This document shows positions 1 through 7,697 of a stretch of DNA of 9,878 nucleotides, piece by piece (position 1 is the stretch's first letter; the number at the start of each line of letters is the position of its first letter). This stretch comes from Deltaproteobacteria bacterium (GTDB taxonomy: Bacteria; Desulfobacterota; Desulfobacteria; Desulfobacterales; JAFDCJ01): contig JAJRVC010000376.1 in NCBI GenBank assembly GCA_024277475.1, positions 1-9,878 on the forward strand, read 5' to 3'. The notes beneath the pieces were generated by a model. The model worked only from the letters and a program-made list of their open reading frames with translations, ran no database searches and was not told where the DNA came from. The translations under genes were made by a program, and so were the position numbers.

Positions 1-1286
1 ACAGTTTTAACATGTGGATTGAGCCGTTAAAGGTTAGCCAAATCGATGAAAGCGACTGGGTCGTCTCTTGCCCGAATTTCTTTTCCAAGAAGCGGGTCGA
101 GGGCCTGTACGGTGCAATGATAAAAAAAGCCCTGCAGCACGCACTGGGGCAGGATTGTCAGGTATCATTTAAAATTTCAAATAAAAACGGCAATCCGGAA
201 AATAAAGCGCGCAATTATTTGCAGCTGCCGTTACCAAACGAAAATTTACGTTTGCAGAGCAGGCGTCTTTTTCGAAAGGATTTCACTTTCGACAGCTTTG
301 TTGTTGGCGGCAACAATGATTTTGCCTATTCGGCGTCCCTTGCCTTGGCCTCGCGTAAAGATTCCCAGCGCAATGGGTTATTTTTGCTGTCTAAAACCGG
401 CATGGGAAAAAGCCATCTCTCCCAGGCGATAGGCAACCATATTTTATCCATCAACCCCAATGATCGGGTTTATTATATCACCGCCGAAGATTTTAGCAAT
501 GAAATGGTTCAGGCTTATCGACATGACTCCATAGATAAATTCAAGGCGAAATATCGCAACCAGTGCGATGTACTGCTTCTGGAAGATGTCCACTACCTCA
601 GTGGGAAAGAGCGTACCCAGATTGAACTTGCACTGACGCTTGATACCCTTTTCGAATCAGGCAGGCGAATCATTTTTTCCAGTTGTTATCTGCCATCCGA
701 TATTCCCAAGCTCAATGATAAACTGAGATCGCGTTTGTCGTGCGGACTTATTTCAGCCATAGATCCGCCCAGTTATAGAACCCGGGTGAGGATATTGCAG
801 AAAAAAGCGAGGCTGAACAGTTACCGTTTTCCTGAAAACATCCTGCATTATTTGGCCGGGGAACTCACCGATGATGTTCGCCAGCTCGAAAGCGGACTCA
901 ACGGGGTTGCCGCCAAATCATCGCTTCTGGGAATGCCCATCAATCTCAGCCTGGCTGAAAGTGTCGTTAAAAACATTGTTCATCAGCGCAAACAAATCAC
1001 CATCGAGGCAATCAAGAAACTCGTGTGTAAATATTATGACGTTTCCATCGAAGATGTTATGTCGCGTTCCCGCAAACAAAATCTTGTCAGGCCCAGACAG
1101 ATTGCAATATATTTGTCACGCAACTATACCGATGCTCCGTTGCAGAGCATCGGGAAATCATTTAACCGCTATCATGCCACTGCGCTGCATTCCATCAATT
1201 GTATCGAGCGAGGAATCAGGCAAAACAGTTCGATAAAAAAGCAAGTTGGGTATTTACGCCAAAAACTGGAGTCCGGTAAATTTTAA
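1..1286 (+). CDS. dnaA: DnaA-family replication initiator, 5' end cut by the window
   Basis: AAA+ initiator that binds DnaA boxes and melts the origin. The first ATG (position 12) is almost certainly internal: the frame is open to the left edge and reads Ser-Phe-Asn before Met-Trp-Ile-Glu-Pro-Leu, matching the domain I motif SFxxWIxPL that normally lies about 20 residues in. Numbering from that Met: domain I to about 45; a very short linker; AAA+ core from about 90 with FTFDSFVVG, Walker A SKTGMGKS (127-134), Walker B LLLED (188-192), sensor 1 near 223-228, an arginine-finger region LRSRL (238-242) and sensor 2 DVRQLE (288-293); DNA-binding domain IV about 328-424. Several motifs differ from canonical DnaA (GPTGLGKT, LLIDD, GRDHTTVIHA), so this may be a divergent DnaA or a paralogue. 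It converges on the suhB-hflX-dnaB cluster. Family is secure; the role as sole initiator is inferred. Confidence 0.9.
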   Translation, partial: SFNMWIEPLKVSQIDESDWVVSCPNFFSKKRVEGLYGAMIKKALQHALGQDCQVSFKISNKNGNPENKARNYLQLPLPNENLRLQSRRLFRKDFTFDSFVVGGNNDFAYSASLALASRKDSQRNGLFLLSKTGMGKSHLSQAIGNHILSINPNDRVYYITAEDFSNEMVQAYRHDSIDKFKAKYRNQCDVLLLEDVHYLSGKERTQIELALTLDTLFESGRRIIFSSCYLPSDIPKLNDKLRSRLSCGLISAIDPPSYRTRVRILQKKARLNSYRFPENILHYLAGELTDDVRQLESGLNGVAAKSSLLGMPINLSLAESVVKNIVHQRKQITIEAIKKLVCKYYDVSIEDVMSRSRKQNLVRPRQIAIYLSRNYTDAPLQSIGKSFNRYHATALHSINCIERGIRQNSSIKKQVGYLRQKLESGKF

Positions 1287-1426
1287 TTCCCATTCGGTCA
1301 GGATTTTAGCTGAATAAATTAAACCTTTGAAAAATCAATTGTTGGCGGCATGTGGTTTAGCAGGAATTAAAATTTAATAAATTCTTTAAAGCTATTCGTC
1401 CATCGACCTTCGTCATTCTTCATGCC
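1287..1426. other. Convergent intergenic gap, no clear terminator
   Basis: AT-rich spacer between the 3' ends of dnaA (plus) and suhB (minus). It contains short AT-only inverted repeats, for example ATTAAA-A-TTTAAT within 1364-1384, but no GC-rich stem followed by a T run in either direction. No intrinsic terminator could be supported. Confidence 0.5.
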
Positions 1427-2203
1427 CTATATTTCCAATAACCCAAGCATTTCCTTATGAATCAGCCCGTTGGTTACCAGGATCTCCTGATCCCCCGGCT
1501 TGTACGGTTGATTTGAAAATGTGGTTACGGTTGCTCCGGCTTCGGCTGCAATCAGGGCGCCGGCGGCCGTATCCCATGGTTTGAGGCGTTGTTCCCAGAA
1601 TCCTTCGAAGCGGCCGCAGGCTACATAGCACAGGTCAAGAGCCGCTGAACCGAGTCTGCGCATCCCCTGCGAGGCTTTCAGACAACTGCCGTAACGGACC
1701 ATTACCGATTCGAAGATCTCTCTGATACTGTAAGGAAATCCTGTAACCAGCAAACTATCTGCGACCGTCCGGGTTGCAGACACCTGAATCGTTTCGCCGT
1801 TGAGTTGAGCACCCTGTCCGCTGACAGCAGAGTAAAGTTCATCGTTGACAGGGTCTAAAATGATACCGAGAACAATGCTATCCCGAACAGCCAGGGCAAT
1901 TGATATGGAAAAAATCGGAATCTGGTGAGCAAAGTTTACCGTACCATCTAAAGGGTCAACGATCCATTTATATTCGGATGCGCCCGTTATCAATCCACAT
2001 TCTTCACCCAGAACGGCATGGTCCGGGAATTGGGCATGAATGGTGGATATGATCATTGCTTCGGACTCGCCATCGGCCTCAGTAACGATTTCGTCATGCG
2101 CTTTTTTCCGGATACGGGAGATGTTGCCGAATCGCGATCGCAGTATTTGTGCACTTTTACGGGCTGCTTTAATTGCCGTTTGTTTAAAGGGTTCGAGATT
2201 CAT
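1427..2203 (-). CDS. suhB: Inositol monophosphatase family protein (SuhB-type)
   Basis: Mg2+-dependent cytosolic phosphatase of the inositol monophosphatase superfamily; some SuhB proteins also act in ribosomal RNA transcription antitermination. From the chosen ATG at 2203 it has 258 residues, normal for the family. All metal-site motifs are present: TEADGESE (41-48), GEE (66-68), DPLDGT (83-88) and the C-terminal PWDTAAG...EAGA block (209-223). The start at 2203 is preferred because GAAAGG lies 9 nt upstream and the N-terminus MNLEPF fits the family; the earlier in-frame start at 2245 would overlap hflX. The gene begins 16 nt after the hflX stop, so it is probably the last gene of the operon. 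Exact substrate (inositol phosphate, fructose bisphosphate or another sugar phosphate) cannot be told from sequence. Confidence 0.9.
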   Translation of the reverse strand: MNLEPFKQTAIKAARKSAQILRSRFGNISRIRKKAHDEIVTEADGESEAMIISTIHAQFPDHAVLGEECGLITGASEYKWIVDPLDGTVNFAHQIPIFSISIALAVRDSIVLGIILDPVNDELYSAVSGQGAQLNGETIQVSATRTVADSLLVTGFPYSIREIFESVMVRYGSCLKASQGMRRLGSAALDLCYVACGRFEGFWEQRLKPWDTAAGALIAAEAGATVTTFSNQPYKPGDQEILVTNGLIHKEMLGLLEI

Positions 2204-2219
2204 AGCGGGAGACCTTTCT

Positions 2220-3836
2220 TTATATCCTTTTCTCCATTTCATCAATCAGGGGCAACAGCGTCACTTTCGAGCGGGCCGATATGGCAATGCCCTTGAGCTT
2301 TTGGCTGAGGCGGGTGCTGGTCTGCGGACTGACACGATCCATCTTGTTCAACACCCGGATGGTGGCCGTATTTTGCAAATTAAGATCGGTCAGAATTTTT
2401 TCAACGGATTTAATTTGTTCTTCATACATAGGATTGCTTATGTCGATAATATGCAACAATAAATCGGCATCTTCAAGTTCTTCCAGGGTAGCGCGAAAAG
2501 CTACCATAAGATCATTGGGCAAATCTTTTATAAATCCTACAGTGTCGGTGATGATTACTTCAATATCTCGGGGAAACCGCAGCCGCCGGCTGGAAGGATC
2601 CAGCGTGGCAAAAAGCCGGCTTTCGGCTGCCACGTTGCTTTTGGTCAGGGTGTTGAGCAACGTTGACTTGCCCGCGTTGGTATATCCAACGATGGAGATG
2701 ACGCGAACGCCTTTTTTGTACCGTTTGGCCTTTTGCTGTCGCCTGTGTTTTGTGACCGAAAATAATGCTTTTTCCAATGCCGCAATTCTCTCACGGGCTC
2801 TTCGCCGATTGATTTCCAACTTCGTTTCGCCTGGACCGCGACCTCCGATACCTCCGGTTAAGCGTGACATGGCGGTGTTTTTCACAACGAGACGGGGCAG
2901 CAGATACTTTAGTTGGGCCAGTTCGACCTGCAACCTTCCTTCACGGGTCTGAGCACGCTGAGCAAAGATATCCAGTATTAATTGAGTGCGATCAATTACT
3001 TTTAATTCTATCTGATCAGTTATTGATCTTATCTGGGAGGGGTTTAGCTCCTGGTCAAAAATGATTGCAGTTGCAGCCTCCTGGAGGGCTAAAATGGCCA
3101 AATCCTGAAGTTTACCGGGTCCAATCAATAGACGGGAATCCGATTTCTTTCGCTGCTGCGTGACGCTTCCGACAACCTCCAAACCACTGGATCGGGCAAG
3201 ATCGCGAAGCTCCACCAGTGATTCCTGAGCCCGGCGTTTTGTTTCCGACGATGCTCTGACCAACAGGACCCTTTCAGCCTTCGAACCGGCTTCATGCCCG
3301 GAGCTGACACGGGCAAGTTCGTCTTCAAGTGCCTGAATGAGTGATAGACAGTCAATATCCAGATTGCCGGGATTGAGCGGCGCTAAGAGTTGGTAAGGGT
3401 TTTTTCGGAATTTCTGGGGCACAATGTGGGCCACATGAATTTTTTGCGGCAGCCCTTCGGGATTGCTTGAAATGACCGCCATCATATCCAGCCTCAGCAA
3501 GGCAAGATCAGTGAGGTCATCTTCGGACAGGGGGTCGGGTGTCAGATGGGTATGGATGCATCGCAGACCTTTTAAACGCCCAGGGGCGGCACGATACTCG
3601 CTGGTATCAGGAATAACAATTTTTTTGTTATCACCTATGATTACAAAGCATACTTTACCGCGGCGGTTTACCAGGATACCGATCTGGCGGCGAATCTCCC
3701 GTGAGAGCCGACAAATTTCGCGAGCCAGCTCAAGGGTAAGTAAAAATTCAGGTGGGATGCGGCGGCGATAAAAATTTTCAAGCCTTTTTATTTGATTCGC
3801 CTTTAAACCGGTGGTATTTCCGTAAGTTTTTTTCAA
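2220..3836 (-). CDS. hflX: GTPase HflX, long form with N-terminal extension
   Basis: Ribosome-associated GTPase that binds the 50S subunit and splits stalled or stressed ribosomes. It has 538 residues against about 430 in E. coli. The typical HflX core spans about 188-538: glycine-rich GGIGGRGPGETKLE (328-341), then the G domain with G1 GYTNAGKS (384-391), G2 around TLDPSSRR (411-418), G3 DTVG (431-434), G4 NKMD (497-500) and G5 SAR (520-522). The first ~185 residues are an extra domain with IHTHLTPDPLSEDD (94-107), which resembles a JAMM/RadC-like metal motif. The start codon is TTG: an in-frame TGA lies upstream with no ATG or GTG between, and the conserved start YGNTTGLKANQ follows at once. 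No strong ribosome-binding site is visible. It lies 40 nt after dnaB. Confidence 0.95.
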   Translation of the reverse strand: MKKTYGNTTGLKANQIKRLENFYRRRIPPEFLLTLELAREICRLSREIRRQIGILVNRRGKVCFVIIGDNKKIVIPDTSEYRAAPGRLKGLRCIHTHLTPDPLSEDDLTDLALLRLDMMAVISSNPEGLPQKIHVAHIVPQKFRKNPYQLLAPLNPGNLDIDCLSLIQALEDELARVSSGHEAGSKAERVLLVRASSETKRRAQESLVELRDLARSSGLEVVGSVTQQRKKSDSRLLIGPGKLQDLAILALQEAATAIIFDQELNPSQIRSITDQIELKVIDRTQLILDIFAQRAQTREGRLQVELAQLKYLLPRLVVKNTAMSRLTGGIGGRGPGETKLEINRRRARERIAALEKALFSVTKHRRQQKAKRYKKGVRVISIVGYTNAGKSTLLNTLTKSNVAAESRLFATLDPSSRRLRFPRDIEVIITDTVGFIKDLPNDLMVAFRATLEELEDADLLLHIIDISNPMYEEQIKSVEKILTDLNLQNTATIRVLNKMDRVSPQTSTRLSQKLKGIAISARSKVTLLPLIDEMEKRI

Positions 3837-3876
3837 GAAAGAGAGCCATTGCCCTGATTGGTTTCAGTTCTTAGTC

Positions 3877-5256
3877 TCAGCTTCCGGCCATCACTTCTTC
3901 AGAGGCCGGATTTTCAAATCGAGTGTAGGTATTTAAAAAAGTTAAAAACACATCTCCGGTGGGGCCATTACGTTGTTTGGCCAGCAGGATTTCGGCGGTC
4001 CCCCTGTTCGGGTTAGTTTCCTCTTTATTGTATACTTCGTCCCTGTAGATGAAGGCAACCACGTCTGCATCCTGTTCCAGGGCTCCGGATTCCCTTAAAT
4101 CAGAAAGCCGGGGCCTTTTGTCGGTACGCTGTTCGAGCATCCGGTTGAGCTGTGACAGTGCCAATACCGGCAGTTCCAGCTCCTTGGCAAGGGCTTTTAA
4201 GGCTCTGGATATCTCTGAAATTTCAAGATCTCTCCGCTCAGCACCGGCGCGTCCCTGCATCAGCTGCAAATAATCGATGATGATCAGGCCGAGGTTTTTG
4301 TCCATTTTGAGCCGCCGGGCTTTGGCGCGTATTTCCATGGCCGACATGCTTGGAGAATCGTCGATGTAGATGGGGGATGCAGACAATATATCGGCGGCGT
4401 CGGTTAACCGAGACCAGTCCTCCATACTGAAAAACCCACCTTTTAAACGGGAGGAGTCGATGCGGGCTTCTGCGCACAGCATACGCATCGACAGCTGTTC
4501 CTTGGACATTTCTAGAGAGAATATGGCCACTGGTACATTGGCTTCAATGGCTGCGTTTCGGGCAATGTTCAGTGCCAGTGCGGTTTTTCCCATGCTGGGC
4601 CGAGCGGCGAGAATAATGAGATCAGAGTTTTGCAGTCCTGAAGTCAGATTGTCTAAATGACTGAAACCCGTAGGAATTCCGGTTACCAAGCTCCGATTGC
4701 CCTGATTTTCCTCCAGGGTCTCAATATTGCCGAGAATAATTTTACTCAGGGGGTAAAAGGCCTGCCGGGATTTTTTTTCGGAGATTTCAAAAATAGCCGA
4801 TTCCGCAAAGTCGATGACATCGTCGGTATTTCCCCTGTCTTCAAGACATCGTTTCAAAATAGCGTTGGCTTTTTCGATCAGTCGTCTCAACGAAGCCTTG
4901 TCACGGACAATTTTGGCATAATGCTCTGCATTGACCGCCAGGGGAACCGTATCGACGAGCCTGGCAAGATAGCTGGCGCCTCCGATTTCTTCCAGATGTC
5001 CTTGTTCTTTTAGCTTATTGGCAAGGGTGACAAGATCTACCGGTTCTGCTTTATCAAACAACTCAATAACGGACGTATAGATTTTTTGGTGGGCTGTCCG
5101 GTAGAAATCTTGCGGGGAGAGTATTTCAATAACATCCAACAGGGTATTATTATCGATCAATATGGCACTGATGATGGATTCCTCCGCTTCGATATTTTGC
5201 GGCGGAAGTGAGTACTGCTCGAGATCTTTTTGCTGTGTCGTTTGACGTTCGGGCAT
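3877..5256 (-). CDS. dnaB: Replicative DNA helicase DnaB
   Basis: Hexameric 5'-3' helicase that unwinds the replication fork and recruits primase. It has 459 residues, the normal length, with no intein. Domains: N-terminal collar about 15-120 (starts LPPQNIEAEESIISA); linker helix; RecA-like C-terminal domain from about 190 (GIPTGFSHLD). Motifs: Walker A ARPSMGKTA (218-226), catalytic Glu in SLEMS (247-251), Walker B IIIDYLQLM (325-333), LSQLNR (367-372), DLRESGALEQDAD (386-398) and the KQRNGPTG arginine-finger segment (427-434). The start is ATG at 5256; the ribosome-binding site is weak. It lies between rplI and hflX on the same strand, an arrangement common in many bacteria, where dnaB follows the rpsF-rpsR-rplI genes. 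The 175-nt gap to rplI leaves room for its own promoter. Confidence 0.98.
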   Translation of the reverse strand: MPERQTTQQKDLEQYSLPPQNIEAEESIISAILIDNNTLLDVIEILSPQDFYRTAHQKIYTSVIELFDKAEPVDLVTLANKLKEQGHLEEIGGASYLARLVDTVPLAVNAEHYAKIVRDKASLRRLIEKANAILKRCLEDRGNTDDVIDFAESAIFEISEKKSRQAFYPLSKIILGNIETLEENQGNRSLVTGIPTGFSHLDNLTSGLQNSDLIILAARPSMGKTALALNIARNAAIEANVPVAIFSLEMSKEQLSMRMLCAEARIDSSRLKGGFFSMEDWSRLTDAADILSASPIYIDDSPSMSAMEIRAKARRLKMDKNLGLIIIDYLQLMQGRAGAERRDLEISEISRALKALAKELELPVLALSQLNRMLEQRTDKRPRLSDLRESGALEQDADVVAFIYRDEVYNKEETNPNRGTAEILLAKQRNGPTGDVFLTFLNTYTRFENPASEEVMAGS

Positions 5257-5431
5257 GTGGAGTGCTTAAAGATTGGCGGCTTGAGATAAATTTTTAAATA
5301 AATTTTGAAACGTCTAGTTGACAATCCCGTAAAAATTCAAAATTCTCGAATTTTGATCTTATAACCTATTGAGATTATTAAGTGTGAAATTTTATTTTTG
5401 TGTTTTTTGTGCCTTTTTGCGGCCATATCAG
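5257..5431 (-). promoter_or_regulatory. rplI-dnaB spacer with perfect AT-rich palindrome and weak promoter-like elements
   Basis: This is the longest gap inside the cluster. It contains a 20-bp inverted repeat at 5337-5356: arms TCAAAATTC and GAATTTTGA around a 2-nt centre. On the minus strand a TATAAG box (5358-5363) lies 19 nt after TTCACA (5383-5388), a weak promoter-like pair. No GC-rich terminator follows rplI. The likely meaning is an internal promoter or processing site for dnaB-hflX-suhB, but neither is proved. Confidence 0.35.
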
Positions 5432-5875
5432 TTACTCAGGTATAATTTCGACCGTTATTTCGGGTTCGACTTCATTGTATACCCGAATTGGGACTTTGAA
5501 ACTGCCAATTGTTTTGAGCGGCTCCTTGAGAATTAACATTCTTTTTTCAACCACAATATCCTGTGCAGCCAGGGCGTTAATAATATCTCTCGCCGTGACC
5601 GATCCGTAAAGACGGTCTTCCTCGCTGACCTTGGCGGATACCTGGCAGACAATATTTTCAAGTTTTTGGGCCATTTCTTCAGCCAGTTTGCGTTCTTTTG
5701 CAATCTGGATTTCAAATTTGGCCCGTTCGTTATCCATTTTGCGACGATTTTGCGGGGTGGCCAAAACGGCCTTTTCCTGGGGAAGCAGGTAATTTCGAGC
5801 GTAGCCGTTAGCCACGGTAACCTCGCTGCCGATGATGCCCAGAGAGTTAATTGTTTCTTTTAGAATTACTTTCAT
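5432..5875 (-). CDS. rplI: Large ribosomal subunit protein bL9
   Basis: Binds 23S rRNA near the base of the L1 stalk and helps maintain reading-frame fidelity. It has 147 residues, typical length. The N-terminal RNA-binding domain starts MKVIL and carries the family signature GYARNYLLPQEKA (about 24-36); a long connecting helix rich in Lys and Glu follows (about 40-75), then the C-terminal domain (about 80-147, with VSEEDRLYGSVT). ATG at 5875 is preferred over the in-frame GTG at 5878, since GGAGG lies 8 nt before the ATG and bL9 proteins begin MKVIL. The gene follows the DUF2232 gene by 37 nt. Confidence 0.97.
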   Translation of the reverse strand: MKVILKETINSLGIIGSEVTVANGYARNYLLPQEKAVLATPQNRRKMDNERAKFEIQIAKERKLAEEMAQKLENIVCQVSAKVSEEDRLYGSVTARDIINALAAQDIVVEKRMLILKEPLKTIGSFKVPIRVYNEVEPEITVEIIPE

Positions 5876-5912
5876 CACCAGAACCTCCGTATCAATTGAA
5901 TATTGAAGATTT

Positions 5913-6839
5913 CTAATCCGTCTGCTTGGCTAATTTGCGAAAATTAAACCACATATCAAAAAAACCTAGCCCGATCACAGCCAGCAATACCAATTGCTGA
6001 ACGGCAATAAGCGTATATAAAAAGATTCGAATAATTCGAGGAAATTGTTTTTTATTAAAATAAAACGATACAATGGCAATGCCCTGGAAGAAATATACAG
6101 ACATCAGAATTAATAGACCGTTCAAACCGATGATCTTGATAGATGCGTTAGGTAAGAACAATGACAGGCCACAACCGATAACACCCCACACCAGATATTC
6201 AGGAGCCTGCCACACTTTCAAGGGTCCAAAATCCGGATAAAAAAGTGAACGGCGTATCAATACCGGTTTCGCAAGCAGAATACTGATCCAGGCGACAAAC
6301 AGGGTTGAGACGGACACCAGGGCGGGAATGATTTTTACCAGAGCATCATGGATTTTATCCAGTGAGCTGGAAATCATCTGAATATTTTCATCCGACATCC
6401 CCATATTCTGGTATAACACCATTGTAAGTTCCAGATTTTTAGCAACGTAGTTGGACACAAGGGTGTACATTCCCTCACCGGACAGTATGCTGAAAATAAA
6501 AAGGCCGGCCAAACCTGAAAGCAATACACCGCCGCAGGCATAAAGTATCGTTTTTTCGATCGAAAGATTTAGTTCGATCACCTCGCCCAAGATAAATCCG
6601 ATTAAAAACAGCCCGGCAAAGAACAAAACATCAAGAGATACATCGCCAATAAGTACAACCATAATCAGACTTGAGATTATGGGGATAATTGCACCTGTAT
6701 TTCTACCCAGCTTTAAGCGGTAGAAGAGAATAGGCAAGGGGATAAGCAGCGCACCCACAAACCCGACAATCGGAATAAAAACCGAAATGAAAAATATCAG
6801 GCTCGTGATTAAAACACCATTGACGATATCCTTTACCAT
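5913..6839 (-). CDS. DUF2232 (YybS-like) multi-span inner-membrane protein
   Basis: Integral membrane protein of 308 residues with about eight predicted hydrophobic spans (roughly 10-40, 50-65, 70-87, 98-120, 170-190, 214-230, 236-258 and 270-295). A more polar loop lies at about 121-168. The conserved-looking segment VWQAPEYLVWG (209-219) between the middle spans fits the DUF2232/YybS family, whose members often sit between rpsR and rplI. No enzyme motif is visible; family members have been compared with S components of ECF transporters, but no substrate can be given here. Start ATG 6839 follows AAGGGA closely, so the ribosome-binding site is non-ideal. It is likely co-transcribed with its ribosomal-protein neighbours: 63 nt after rpsR and 37 nt before rplI. 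Function unknown. Confidence 0.85.
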   Translation of the reverse strand: MVKDIVNGVLITSLIFFISVFIPIVGFVGALLIPLPILFYRLKLGRNTGAIIPIISSLIMVVLIGDVSLDVLFFAGLFLIGFILGEVIELNLSIEKTILYACGGVLLSGLAGLFIFSILSGEGMYTLVSNYVAKNLELTMVLYQNMGMSDENIQMISSSLDKIHDALVKIIPALVSVSTLFVAWISILLAKPVLIRRSLFYPDFGPLKVWQAPEYLVWGVIGCGLSLFLPNASIKIIGLNGLLILMSVYFFQGIAIVSFYFNKKQFPRIIRIFLYTLIAVQQLVLLAVIGLGFFDMWFNFRKLAKQTD

Positions 6840-6902
6840 TTCCCTTACTGTGGAGATGAGAGGTTGAAGGAATTCCCTTTCGTTACCGGCCGGCTGAAAC
6901 TC

Positions 6903-7184
6903 TTAACGTAGATCAACGGAACCTACATAGGGCAGAAAAGCAATCGTTCGGGCCCTTTTGATCTCGTGGGTAAGGGTTCGCTGGTGCTTTGCACAACACC
7001 CGGACAATCTTCGGGGAATGATTTTGCCGCGCTCCGTGATGAAATATCTCAGAGATTTAGGATCCTTGTAATTAATTTCAAGACTGGTATCCGCGCAGAA
7101 CCGGCAAACTTTCCGGCGATGATATACCCTTCTTTTTCTTCTCTTATTGTTATCTCTTCTATTGTTTCTTGAAGGAGCGACCAT
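6903..7184 (-). CDS. rpsR: Small ribosomal subunit protein bS18
   Basis: Part of the 30S platform, where it forms a heterodimer with bS6. It has 93 residues with a very basic N-terminus ([11 protein letters not shown]), a core [17 protein letters not shown] (about 39-54) and the family signature [13 protein letters not shown] (57-69). Cys27, Cys30, Cys63 or Cys64 and His67 could form a zinc site, as in the Cys-containing form of bS18; this is inferred from spacing only. The ATG at 7184 is 4 nt after the rpsF stop; its ribosome-binding site GGAGG is inside the last codons of rpsF, 9 nt upstream. The two genes are therefore likely translationally linked, which suits their 1:1 complex. Confidence 0.97.
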   Translation of the reverse strand: MVAPSRNNRRDNNKRRKRRVYHRRKVCRFCADTSLEINYKDPKSLRYFITERGKIIPRRLSGCCAKHQRTLTHEIKRARTIAFLPYVGSVDLR

Positions 7185-7188
7185 TTTT

Positions 7189-7674
7189 TTATGCCTCCTC
7201 TATAGTTGACGATGGGGTTTTCTCTGCTGCCGAGTCTTCAGTCTCGGAGGAGGGCACATCATCATCGGTTTTGGCTTTTTCTTCTGCGGGCACTGATTCT
7301 TTTTCCTGATTTTCCTCCGGAGCATTGTCAAGATCGTTCAGTTTGTCCGCTGCAGCCTTTTCTTCTTTAATTTTTTCCAGGTCGGCATCCTCGTTCAACA
7401 AAATGGTCATGTATTTAAGCGCACGATCGTCTATGCGGAAAAAGCGTTCGATTTCATTGACAAGCGGTGCCAGACCGCAATAATCAAATCGCACGTAATA
7501 GCCGCGTCTCTTTTTCTTGATGTTATAGGCAAGTTTTCTTTCACCCCAATCGTCTGTAAGGATCAGGAACCCATCCATTTGGGCGATCAGTTCTGCGACT
7601 CTGTTAATTAATGGCTCACGCTGATCCTGGGATATATCGGGATCAATTATTACAAATGTTTCGTACCTTCGCAT
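7189..7674 (-). CDS. rpsF: Small ribosomal subunit protein bS6 with long acidic tail
   Basis: Binds 16S rRNA with bS18 in the 30S platform. It has 161 residues. Residues 1-96 are the standard bS6 fold ([13 protein letters not shown] at the start, WGERKLAY at 43-50, the RGYYVRFDY strand at about 57-65, ALKYMTILL at about 85-93). Residues 97-161 are an unusual low-complexity tail rich in Glu, Asp, Ala, Lys and Ser; E. coli bS6 also has an acidic tail, but a shorter one to which glutamates are added. AAAGGAGG (7679-7686) lies 4 nt from the ATG, a strong ribosome-binding site. First gene of the minus-strand cluster, with a promoter and leader hairpin just upstream. Confidence 0.97.
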   Translation of the reverse strand: MRRYETFVIIDPDISQDQREPLINRVAELIAQMDGFLILTDDWGERKLAYNIKKKRRGYYVRFDYCGLAPLVNEIERFFRIDDRALKYMTILLNEDADLEKIKEEKAAADKLNDLDNAPEENQEKESVPAEEKAKTDDDVPSSETEDSAAEKTPSSTIEEA

Positions 7675-7697
7675 TTATCCTCCTTTCGGATATTAAA

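Noticed and set aside
871..1236. 121-codon plus-strand frame within dnaA
   Set aside because: Alternative frame of the DnaA C-terminal half; the dnaA frame holds all conserved motifs.
1364..1384. AT-rich inverted repeat after dnaA as a terminator
   Set aside because: The arms contain almost no GC pairs and there is no clean T run, so it does not qualify as an intrinsic terminator.
1990..2005. Single DnaA-box-like CAATCCACA inside suhB
   Set aside because: Two mismatches to TTATCCACA, a single copy and within coding sequence; no cluster that would mark an origin.
3463..3771. Plus-strand open frame of 102 codons opposite hflX
   Set aside because: Antisense shadow of the hflX N-terminal domain with no ribosome-binding site or family motif.
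5318..5323. Plus-strand TTGACA in the rplI-dnaB gap
   Set aside because: No suitable -10 at 16-18 nt and no plus-strand gene downstream.
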